Source: SZUA-217 sp964194555 (GTDB taxonomy: Bacteria > Actinomycetota > Acidimicrobiia > Spongiisociales > ZC4RG35). From it: 64,000 nucleotides of DNA. The notes under the pieces were generated by a model, which saw only the letters and a list, made by a program, of their open reading frames with translations, had not been told where the DNA came from and did no database searches. Numbering within the stretch: position 1 is the first letter of the stretch; every line of letters begins with the position of its first letter. The stretch covers positions 1 through 64,000 of the forward strand of contig CAXMMT010000094.1 in the NCBI GenBank assembly GCA_964194555.1, written 5' to 3'. The translations under genes and the position numbers were made by a program. Shown piece after piece: positions 43,154-50,136 of this stretch.

Positions 43154-44401
43154 ATGTGGTCCGACCGGAATGTACGACGTGTCGTGCTTGCGCGACTCAT
43201 CTCCAGGATCGGTGGAGAAGCGGCATTCTTTGTCGGCATTTGGGGCAAGGCGGCCTTCCAACTCGAAGCAACTGCCAGCGAACTCGCATTGGTCATGGCC
43301 GCTCTCGGTGTCGCGTCGCTGATCGGCGCCTCGATTGCCGGCGTTCTCATCGACCGCTTTGATCCACGCCGGGTTGTGCTCTACGGGGAGATCCTCTTCA
43401 TCCCGTCCGCAATCGGACTGGTCTTTGCCGACACATTGCCTTCGCTGGTCGTCGCCACCTTCGTGCTGGGGCTGGTGGGCACGCCGGTCTTCACTGCCAT
43501 TTCGTCGTTTGCGCCCTTCCTGACGGACGATGAGGACAGACTCGCCAAGATCAACGGTTGGATCGAAGGTGCGTCTTGGATGGCCTTCGTCCTCGGCCCC
43601 GCGTTGGGAGCTCTTCTCGTGGTCACGATCAGCGTCGACGCCATCTTCGTACTCGACGCTGTCACGTCTGCCATCGCCGCCCTCCTGATTCTTCCCGTTG
43701 GAGTGAGACGCCTCTCGGCAAGGGAAGGGGAGAAACACGGCTTCACCGAGATGAAGGAGGGCTTTGCCTACACATACAGCAATCGCCGGCTCCGGTTTTA
43801 CATCTGGCTCGGAGCATCTGTCTGGCTGCTCTTCGGTACCTTCGGCTCGCTCGAACCTCTGTTCTATCGCGACGTCCTCGGGACAAGCCTGGAGACTCTC
43901 GGTTGGGTGAACTCGATTTTCGGACTTGGGCTCATCATCGGAACCTTGATCTCCGGGCGATTGTCGGCACGATTCCGCACCGCCCGATGGCTCACCTTCT
44001 TCGTCGCTCTCAATGCAGTAGGCGTTCTCGCCTACGTGGGCACCGACATGCTTCAGGTGGTGGTACCGGCCGGGGCGTTTTGGGGGATGATCATTGGTGT
44101 GATGGCGCCGCTTCTCCGCACGATGATCCAGTTGAACTCACCCGACGAGATGGTCGGCCGGATCATGGGTGTCACCCACATCCACTCGGAGGTCGGTCAC
44201 CTGATTCCGCTGGCGATCGCACCATGGCTTGCCGGCATATTTGGCGTGCAGCCGACGCTGATCGGCGCCGGGGTACTGATAGCAGTCGTGGCATCACTTT
44301 TCTGGCCAAGAGCTGCGCAGCTGGATAGAACCCGGAGGACCGAGGTCCCCCCGACCGGTCTTCCCGATCCGGCGAATGAGCCTCGTTCAGTGGGACACTG
44401 A
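43154..44401 (+). CDS. MFS transporter
   Basis: A 415-residue major facilitator protein with about twelve transmembrane segments. The motif after helix 2, AGVLIDRFDPRRVVLYGE, is the family's conserved G-x-x-x-D-R-x-x-R-R loop. EGFAYTYSNRRLRFYIWL begins the second half, and GRLSARFRTARWLTFFVAL is the pseudo-symmetric loop. It resembles the MFS_3 (enterobactin-exporter-like) group. Substrate unknown. It follows the repeat-rich gap and is separated from the next gene by 42 bases. Confidence 0.9.
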   Translation: MWSDRNVRRVVLARLISRIGGEAAFFVGIWGKAAFQLEATASELALVMAALGVASLIGASIAGVLIDRFDPRRVVLYGEILFIPSAIGLVFADTLPSLVVATFVLGLVGTPVFTAISSFAPFLTDDEDRLAKINGWIEGASWMAFVLGPALGALLVVTISVDAIFVLDAVTSAIAALLILPVGVRRLSAREGEKHGFTEMKEGFAYTYSNRRLRFYIWLGASVWLLFGTFGSLEPLFYRDVLGTSLETLGWVNSIFGLGLIIGTLISGRLSARFRTARWLTFFVALNAVGVLAYVGTDMLQVVVPAGAFWGMIIGVMAPLLRTMIQLNSPDEMVGRIMGVTHIHSEVGHLIPLAIAPWLAGIFGVQPTLIGAGVLIAVVASLFWPRAAQLDRTRRTEVPPTGLPDPANEPRSVGH

Positions 44402-44443
44402 GATCACCGCGAATCTGTCACACGTCGTTCCTATGATCGCAAT

Positions 44444-45247
44444 ATGACTGTCCAGCTGGAAAATCTCCGTCTCGAAACCCTCTCACCAAGCCGGGCGGGT
44501 GACTTCAAGACGTGCCCTCAGCTATTCAAGTTCCGCGCCATAGATCGACTGCCCGAGCCGACCTCGATCTACCAGGCCAGGGGAACGACGGCTCATCTCG
44601 CCTTGCAACGTCTCTTCGATGATCCTCTCGATCAGCGGACACCGAGGCGACTGTTCAATCTCTTCCGCGAGGCATGGACCGAGGTCCGAGGTGATGAGGA
44701 GTTCGAAGGGCTGTTCACCGACGAGGACGAAGAGCGGAAGTGGGGACTCGAGTCACTCGAACTGCTTGGCAACTACTTCGCCATCGAAGACCCGAAATCG
44801 TTTGACCCCGAAGACCGGGAATTGGACATGCTCGAGGACCTCGACGGGATCGTCATTCGCGGGATTCTCGATCGGATCGACCGTGACTCCGATGGCCGGC
44901 TGATCATCACCGACTACAAGACCGGCAAGGCGCCACCCGAGCGATATGCCCTGTCGGCGTTCTTTGCCCTCAAGATCTACGCCCTTCTCATCCGAAAGCG
45001 CACGGGCGAGACACCCAAAGAGCTTCGCCTCCTCTATCTCAACGGACCCACGCTCTACCAACTCACCGTCGACGACCAGCAACTCGACGCCATGGATGTC
45101 CAACTCCGGGCTCTATGGAAGGCTATCGACAGGGCAATCTCCACCGATCGATTCCCCACCCGCACGGGAAGACTCTGTGACTGGTGCTCCTTCCAGGAGA
45201 TATGCCCCGCCTTCACAGACGACGAGGTTCAGAGTCCGTCGGAATAG
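44444..45247 (+). CDS. RecB-family PD-(D/E)XK nuclease with probable Fe-S cluster
   Basis: A 267-residue stand-alone nuclease of the Cas4/RecB family. SPSRAGDFKTCPQLFKFRAI starts the fold, TTAHLALQRL carries the first acidic/His element, and IRGILDRIDRDSDGRLIITD followed by YKTGK gives the catalytic D...(D)xK set. One cysteine near residue 26 and three at the C-terminus (CDWCSFQEIC) are spaced as in Fe-S-containing RecB/AddB/Cas4 nucleases. It lies 5 kb before adnA/adnB, which carry the same domain. No cas genes are near, so a repair role is more likely. Confidence 0.9.
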   Translation: MTVQLENLRLETLSPSRAGDFKTCPQLFKFRAIDRLPEPTSIYQARGTTAHLALQRLFDDPLDQRTPRRLFNLFREAWTEVRGDEEFEGLFTDEDEERKWGLESLELLGNYFAIEDPKSFDPEDRELDMLEDLDGIVIRGILDRIDRDSDGRLIITDYKTGKAPPERYALSAFFALKIYALLIRKRTGETPKELRLLYLNGPTLYQLTVDDQQLDAMDVQLRALWKAIDRAISTDRFPTRTGRLCDWCSFQEICPAFTDDEVQSPSE

Positions 45248-45319
45248 TCAACTCGCGCAATGGTTCAATTCGGAGCCGGTTAGGGTCGCCCGCGTCCACT
45301 TATCCTTGGAGGGAAAGAA

Positions 45320-46327
45320 ATGGAGCCGCAAGAGCAGGCCGGTATGTTGCTGGCCAACGCAGCCGGGTATATAGCGACGAGAACCATTCGAATCGGTCTC
45401 GACCGCGGGCTCTTCGAGCTCATAGGAGAGACCGGTCCTACCAGTTCGGCTGATCTCGCCGAGGCCGCCGGATTAGACGAGTTGTATTCGGAAGTGTGGT
45501 GCCGCTCGGCGTTCGCCACCGGTGTGCTCCAGGGCCACGACGAAGACGCGTACACCCTGGCTCCGCATATCGAGGTGCTGCTTCTCGACCGGAGCTCGCC
45601 GGCATACGTAGGGGGTTTGTTCAAGGTGCTGACCGAGCCCGAAGTGTTCGACGTCTTCACCGAGAACTTCGAGTCTGGCGAGCGGATCTGGTGGGACCAG
45701 ACCAGCCCGGCGTGGATCGCCGCCGTGGGCGAAACTGGTGGAGCCTTCAACACCCGGTTCATACCCGATGGTCTCTCTCAGGTCCCGGGCGCAGCGGATC
45801 GTCTCGCCGCCGGGAGCAAGGCTCTCGAGTTGGCTTGCGGAACCGGAGTCGGATTGGTGCGTCTTGGCACCGAGTTCCCCAATCTCGATCTCGTCGGACT
45901 GGACGGCGACGCTCACTCTTTGAGATCAGCAGGTTCCCGCATCGATGACGCTGGGATGGCCGGCAGAGTCCATCTCATCCACTCCGGCATGGAGGACCTC
46001 GACGCCGAAGCAGAGTTCGACGCGATAACAATCAACGTGTCGATGCACGAGTGCCGAGATATCGAGAAAGTAACCGAAGCCGTGTATCGGGCTCTCAAGC
46101 CCGACGGTTACTTCCTCAACTCCGACTTCCCTTTCCCAGAGGCCGGAGAAGGGGTGAAGACCGTTCCCGGTCGGATCATGTCAGGAATCCAGTTCTTCGA
46201 AGCGTTGATCGATGACCAACTTCTATCCGTCAACTACTACCTCGACCTATACGACCGTCACGGATTCACCGAAAAAGGCGTCGTCGAGGTGACCCCGCTA
46301 CACGCGATCACCTGGGCAAGAAAGTAG
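45320..46327 (+). CDS. SAM-dependent methyltransferase (O-methyltransferase-like)
   Basis: A 335-residue methyltransferase. The N-terminal 100 residues form a winged-helix-like dimerisation domain (YIATRTIRIGLDRGLFELIG, SSADLAEAAGLDELYSEVWC), as in small-molecule O-methyltransferases. The SAM-binding motif I is ALELACGTGVGLVRLGTEFP, followed by DLVGLDGDAHSLRSAG and FDAITINVSMHECRDIEKV. Substrate unknown. GGAGGGAAAGAA precedes the ATG. Confidence 0.88.
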   Translation: MEPQEQAGMLLANAAGYIATRTIRIGLDRGLFELIGETGPTSSADLAEAAGLDELYSEVWCRSAFATGVLQGHDEDAYTLAPHIEVLLLDRSSPAYVGGLFKVLTEPEVFDVFTENFESGERIWWDQTSPAWIAAVGETGGAFNTRFIPDGLSQVPGAADRLAAGSKALELACGTGVGLVRLGTEFPNLDLVGLDGDAHSLRSAGSRIDDAGMAGRVHLIHSGMEDLDAEAEFDAITINVSMHECRDIEKVTEAVYRALKPDGYFLNSDFPFPEAGEGVKTVPGRIMSGIQFFEALIDDQLLSVNYYLDLYDRHGFTEKGVVEVTPLHAITWARK

Positions 46328-46343
46328 ACAACACAACTCTGAA

Positions 46344-46365
46344 ACGGTGACGCCACCGGCGTTGG
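46344..46365. repeat. 22-base identity with the gdh gene
   Basis: This stretch in the gap after the methyltransferase gene is identical to 48811-48832 inside glutamate dehydrogenase. Read on the minus strand it encodes NAGGVTVS in both places, and the residues just upstream are also loosely alike (VRHLTNAGG against VPDILANAGG). It may be a short relic of a gdh copy. The rest of the 46328-46502 gap shows no gene. Confidence 0.55.
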
Positions 46366-46502
46366 TCAGATGTCGGACCATCGACCCGAGCTGCACGATC
46401 TTCGACATTGTCAGGCTGCAACCGGCAAATGCCTCAGTCGTTTTGTTGCGATTTCGTAACGGAGATGCGACAGAGTTGCGCCACGCGACATAGGAGAACG
46501 TA

Positions 46503-47279
46503 GTGGAAGAGACGTTGGTTGATGGAAAACCAGGGGCACATTGGACGACGCAGGCATTTGGCCTGGCCCTCATATCGGCGGCCCTGCTGGTCTTCACGAT
46601 TCTGGGGCTCGTGCTCTTTGGTGTTGAAGATGCCGCGTTCTTTGGACTAATCACCGCTGTCGCGGTTGTCGTGACAGCTGTGGTTTGGCGGCTCGATAAT
46701 GGCTGGGCGCGCGCCCTTGGCGTCCTGGCCACCCTTGGCGCAATGGCGACCATGTTCTGGCTCGCATTTGGGGTGTTCCAGGTGTTCAGCCCTCTTGAGT
46801 TCATCGTCGGTCTGGTGTTCCTGCTCGGAGTGGTTCTGTCCCTCGTAGGCGGGATCATGGCCCTGTTCTCAAGGAAGAAAGGCGATACCGGTCCAAGTAA
46901 ACGTGAGACGCGTGTGCGCAAGGGAACCATGGGTCTGATCGGTGTGGCAGCAGTCATCTCCATCGTCGGATTTCTCTTCACGAAGGAAAGCGTCAGCGAA
47001 GCCGAGGCTTCGGGAGCGACCCCGCTCGAAATGGTCAACTTCGAGTTCGAGCCATCCACAACCTCGATTCCCTCGGGCGGGAAACTGCTGGTCGCCAACT
47101 CCGACGCGTTCGCCCATGATTTCACCCTCGAGGAACTCGACATCTACGTGTACTTCGGGCCCGGCAGCGAGGCCCTGGTAGATCTGAGCGGCGCCGCGCC
47201 GGGGACCTATCCCTACCTCTGCTCCCTCCACTCCGACGGGACGGAGGGGATGAGAGGCACGGTCACTATCGAGTCGTAG
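46503..47279 (+). CDS. Membrane protein with C-terminal extracytoplasmic cupredoxin domain
   Basis: A 258-residue protein beginning at GTG behind AGGAGA. About five transmembrane helices (ALISAALLVFTILGLVLFG through GTMGLIGVAAVISIVGFLF) are followed by about 85 residues of plastocyanin-like fold (MVNFEFEPSTTSIPSGGKLL onward). All four type-1 copper ligands can be placed: His in AFAHDFTL, Cys and His in YLCSLHSDG, and Met in GMRGTVTI. It may be a membrane-tethered electron carrier or copper-binding sensor; the transmembrane part is not one I recognise. Confidence 0.85.
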   Translation: MEETLVDGKPGAHWTTQAFGLALISAALLVFTILGLVLFGVEDAAFFGLITAVAVVVTAVVWRLDNGWARALGVLATLGAMATMFWLAFGVFQVFSPLEFIVGLVFLLGVVLSLVGGIMALFSRKKGDTGPSKRETRVRKGTMGLIGVAAVISIVGFLFTKESVSEAEASGATPLEMVNFEFEPSTTSIPSGGKLLVANSDAFAHDFTLEELDIYVYFGPGSEALVDLSGAAPGTYPYLCSLHSDGTEGMRGTVTIES

Positions 47280-47413
47280 ATCTTCTACTCGGCCGATAAG
47301 GACCTTCGCCTATCACTCCAGAGACAGTTTCGGTGGGGGGCTGGGACCGATGCCAAAAGTCCGATTCGGTAAGGACTTGGTCCCCTACCGTCGTGGCCTG
47401 TCAGGAACGATCA

Positions 47414-47429
47414 TGTGAATGATTTCACA
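47414..47429. promoter_or_regulatory. CRP/GlxR-type operator
   Basis: TGTGAATGATTTCACA matches both half-sites of the cAMP receptor protein consensus (TGTGA-N6-TCACA) exactly. It ends 16 bases before the ATG at 47446, so binding there would more likely block transcription or translation than activate it, unless the mRNA starts nearby. The window also encodes class III cyclases. Confidence 0.6.
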
Positions 47430-47445
47430 AGGAAAGGAAAATCTG

Positions 47446-48186
47446 ATGGCAGAGCGCCTTCAAACACTCGGTATCGTTCTAGCTCTATTCGGCGTTGGTT
47501 TCGTGATCGCCGGTGGGGTTGCGTTTGTTCAAGTACAGAATGGATACGGCTCCCTACAGTCGTTTAGCCAAGCACAGAACGTGACTTTGAGCTACAACGA
47601 GGATGGGCAACTGACCGATCGCGGCACCACCGAAGGTGCAGCGGCGATCATGTCCCTTCTTGTAGATGACTGGGGCTACCCCGTCAACGAATCTCATCTG
47701 AATCCCAATGATCCGCTCGTCAACACGTCAACTGAGTACATGTATCAGATGGCAACGGTCGGCTACCACATCCTCAACGGCGCCCAGACGGTCGTTCTGG
47801 ACGAAGCCGTCGAGTACAACGGCGAGACGTTCGCCGCCGGCTCGCACGACCTCGTGGTGAACACGGTGGGGAGCGAGGAGCGCGTCGCTGCTGGTCTCGG
47901 TGGATATTGGACCGACTTCGACCGCAGCCACCCGATCGAGGGGCCCGCGCGCTCACAGGCGTGGAGCGGCACGGCACACGGGCTCTTCGCTGAGCTTGGT
48001 GTCGGCACGGTGACCGGTTCTGCGCTGCAGATGGGCATGGGTCTTGCAGGTGCTTTCGCAGGCATCGGCATGTTCGCCCTGATCGCCGGACTGGGACTGG
48101 TCTGGGTGAGCAAGACAAGAGACTCATTCAAAGGTATCGAGGTCACAGCACCCGAGATGCCGCGACAAAAGGTGGATGTCAACTGA
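47446..48186 (+). CDS. Membrane protein with two transmembrane helices and an extracytoplasmic domain
   Basis: A 246-residue protein. One helix near the N-terminus (TLGIVLALFGVGFVIAGGVAF) and one near the C-terminus (GLAGAFAGIGMFALIAGLGLVW) enclose an extracytoplasmic domain of about 160 residues rich in Asp, Asn and Thr. I do not recognise the domain. The start ATG 47446 has AGGA seven bases upstream; an ATG at 47419 lies inside the CRP-type box. The gene ends just before a strong terminator. It lies after the cupredoxin gene but has its own operator. Confidence 0.8.
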   Translation: MAERLQTLGIVLALFGVGFVIAGGVAFVQVQNGYGSLQSFSQAQNVTLSYNEDGQLTDRGTTEGAAAIMSLLVDDWGYPVNESHLNPNDPLVNTSTEYMYQMATVGYHILNGAQTVVLDEAVEYNGETFAAGSHDLVVNTVGSEERVAAGLGGYWTDFDRSHPIEGPARSQAWSGTAHGLFAELGVGTVTGSALQMGMGLAGAFAGIGMFALIAGLGLVWVSKTRDSFKGIEVTAPEMPRQKVDVN

Positions 48187-48211
48187 CAACCCGCCTCCAA
48201 ACGCAGAACAC

Positions 48212-48245
48212 GAGACCCCCGCATCAGGTGGGGGTCTCACTTTTC
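48212..48245 (+). terminator. Rho-independent terminator
   Basis: GAGACCCCC (48212-48220) and GGGGGTCTC (48230-48238) form a perfect nine-base stem with a nine-base loop, followed by ACTTTTCT. It lies 26 bases after the stop of the preceding membrane-protein gene. This is the clearest intrinsic terminator in the window. Confidence 0.92.
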
Positions 48246-48271
48246 TCACGTCCTGGCGAGACAGCCCTTGA

Positions 48272-48438
48272 CTAGAACTAAGGCCACGAACGTTGGCGAT
48301 GTTGAGGGCGAGGCAGAGGCGTCTATGACAAGGACGCAGGACGAAGGGCGCACCGGCGCGTTCGTCGAGGACGAGGACACCGTCAGGGGCGTCACTCGAC
48401 GTCCTGAACGCGGCAAACGTTCGAGGTCGGGGCACTAG
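48272..48438. repeat. MITE-like dispersed repeat, copy B
   Basis: A 167-base segment closely related to copy A at 6085-6250. It runs from CTAG at 48272 to CACTAG at 48433-48438. The ends show partial inverted repeats (CTAG...CGAACGTT on the left against AACGTTCG...CTAG on the right). It lies between the terminator and a tiny open frame, clear of larger genes. No transposase. Confidence 0.85.
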
Positions 48439-48449
48439 CCTCGGAAGCG

Positions 48450-48581
48450 ATGGCCCGACTGAACATCGACCTCCAAGACGATCCGGAGATTTCAGCCGGG
48501 AAAGAGCTCATTGAACGACTGGTAGGGGCGCAAATGGTCGCCCGAGACGAAGAAGAACTCCTCCACCTCCGCGACGAATAA
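48450..48581 (+). CDS. Tiny hypothetical ORF
   Basis: A 43-residue acidic reading frame (MARLNIDLQDDPEISAGKEL, then two helical-looking segments rich in Glu and Leu). GGAAG lies just before the ATG. It begins eleven bases after repeat copy B. The amphipathic composition looks protein-like, but there is no recognised family and it could be chance. It might be a remnant of an antitoxin-like protein; no toxin partner is adjacent. Confidence 0.35.
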   Translation: MARLNIDLQDDPEISAGKELIERLVGAQMVARDEEELLHLRDE

Positions 48582-48602
48582 CTCCCGGAGCGATGACTTG
48601 TC

Positions 48603-49868
48603 CTAAGGGAAGATCCCTCTAACCAATTTGGCGTCCGCCACGCGTTGGATTCCCTTCATCAGGGCCGCTGTCCTCATGTCCACTTTCTCCCTGACCGCTA
48701 TCACGTGAACGTCTTCGTATCCGGCGATCATGATCTCCCGCAGACGCGCCACTATTTCGTTCTCGGTCCAGAAGTACTTCTGCACGTCCTGCACCCACTC
48801 GAAGTAGGAGACGGTGACGCCACCGGCGTTGGCAAGAATGTCGGGCACGACGAAGACTCCTCGCTCCTCGAGAATGTCGTCGGCGCCAATGGTCGTCGGG
48901 CTGTTGGCGCCCTCGATGATGATCTTCGCCGTGATCTCGCCGGCGTTTTCAGCATGGATGACTCCCTGGATGGCCGCTGGGACGACGACGTCGACGTCGA
49001 GCGTGAAGATCGAGTCCCCGTCGATGGAGTCGGCATCAGGGTATCCCTCGAGAAAGCGGTTCTCATCGACCCATCTGCCCACCGCTTCCACGTCCAGGCC
49101 ATCCTGGTTGTAGATCCCGCCCGAGATGTCGGACACCGCCACAACTTTGGTGTCCATTTGCTGGCCCGCAATGGCTGCATAACGGCCGACATTCCCAAAT
49201 CCGTGAATCGCCACCGAGGCTCCAACAGGGTTCAGATCGATTGCCGCGGCGGCCAGAGGAAGAAGAAACATCAGCCCGCGACCGGTGGCCTCGCGCCGAG
49301 CGATGCTCCCGCCCAGGGCGGGAGGCTTCCCGGTGACCACAGCGGGAACCGAATGCCCAACATGCTGTGAGTAGGTGTCCATCATCCACGCCATCACCTG
49401 CTCATTAGTTCCAAGATCAGGTGCCGGAATGTCCTGGTCCGGGCCGATCACATTGATGATCTCCATCGTGTACCGCCGGGTCACACGTTGCAGTTCAGCC
49501 CGCGACACCTCGAGCGGGTTGATGCGAACCCCACCTTTGGCTCCGCCGAATGGAACGCCAACGATGGAGCACTTCCAGGTCATCAGCATCGCCAGTGCCG
49601 AAATCTCACCGAGATCGATGTCAGGAGCGAATCGAATGCCGCCCTTTGTGGGCCCCATCGTCGTCAGATGTTGGACTCGATATCCGAAGATCGTTTCGAC
49701 CTCGGTGTAGTCATCATGTCGGAAAGGAAAACTCACAACGGTGGACTTCTGGGGGCCGCGAAGCCGACCGGTTACGTTGTCGTCCAGCCCCATCAGGCTT
49801 GCCACACGGTCGAACTGGGCAACAGCCTCGTGGTACATCGGTGAATCGAATTCGTGTCCGGGTCCCAA
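48603..49868 (-). CDS. gdhA: Glu/Leu/Phe/Val-family dehydrogenase, probably glutamate dehydrogenase
   Basis: Oxidative deamination or reductive amination of an amino acid, probably glutamate/2-oxoglutarate. The 421 residues show the substrate-binding GPTKGGIRFAPD, the catalytic lysine region VPFGGAKGGVRINP, DIPAPDLGTNEQVMAWMMD, the NAD-binding VAIHGFGNVGRYAA and IIEGANSPTT followed by the ANAGGVTVSYFEW signature. The start is TTG 49868, with GGAGG five bases upstream. Cofactor preference is not certain. It may tie nitrogen metabolism to the Amt sensor elsewhere in the window. Confidence 0.9.
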   Translation of the reverse strand: MGPGHEFDSPMYHEAVAQFDRVASLMGLDDNVTGRLRGPQKSTVVSFPFRHDDYTEVETIFGYRVQHLTTMGPTKGGIRFAPDIDLGEISALAMLMTWKCSIVGVPFGGAKGGVRINPLEVSRAELQRVTRRYTMEIINVIGPDQDIPAPDLGTNEQVMAWMMDTYSQHVGHSVPAVVTGKPPALGGSIARREATGRGLMFLLPLAAAAIDLNPVGASVAIHGFGNVGRYAAIAGQQMDTKVVAVSDISGGIYNQDGLDVEAVGRWVDENRFLEGYPDADSIDGDSIFTLDVDVVVPAAIQGVIHAENAGEITAKIIIEGANSPTTIGADDILEERGVFVVPDILANAGGVTVSYFEWVQDVQKYFWTENEIVARLREIMIAGYEDVHVIAVREKVDMRTAALMKGIQRVADAKLVRGIFP

Positions 49869-49971
49869 TTGGTCCTCCGTTGACTACCTGCCCAGGGGCA
49901 TCCTATGCCGTCGCATCGGTAGTGTTAGGACTCCTCAGGAATCTGTCACAGACAGGCCGTACCTTGCCGGT

Positions 49972-50121
49972 ATGAAGACATTGACATCAACGCAGGCAGA
50001 CCATCCAATGACCCAACCCACTCCTGAGGAGATCTTTGCCGACCCGGTTTCGTACCTACGCCCGCTCGGTATCGAAGCCGTCTTGGTGATTGAGCCCGAG
50101 ACACTCCCGAAGGCTGCCTGA
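49972..50121 (+). CDS. Small hypothetical ORF upstream of adnA
   Basis: A 49-residue frame ending 15 bases before adnA: MKTLTSTQADHPMTQPTPEE, then IFADPVSYLRPLGIEAVLVI. A second ATG (50008) gives 37 residues and may be the true start. The composition (Pro, hydrophobic C-terminal strand) looks protein-like. No Shine-Dalgarno sequence is clear. Function unknown. Confidence 0.4.
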   Translation: MKTLTSTQADHPMTQPTPEEIFADPVSYLRPLGIEAVLVIEPETLPKAA

Positions 50122-50136
50122 CCCTACGATCGTCCC

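Noticed and set aside
42443..43738. 431-codon open frame on the minus strand across the repeat-rich gap and into the MFS gene
   Set aside because: Composition is Arg/Gly/Lys/Pro-rich, the frame runs through hairpin repeats and antisense to a clear transporter. I treat the gap as non-coding.
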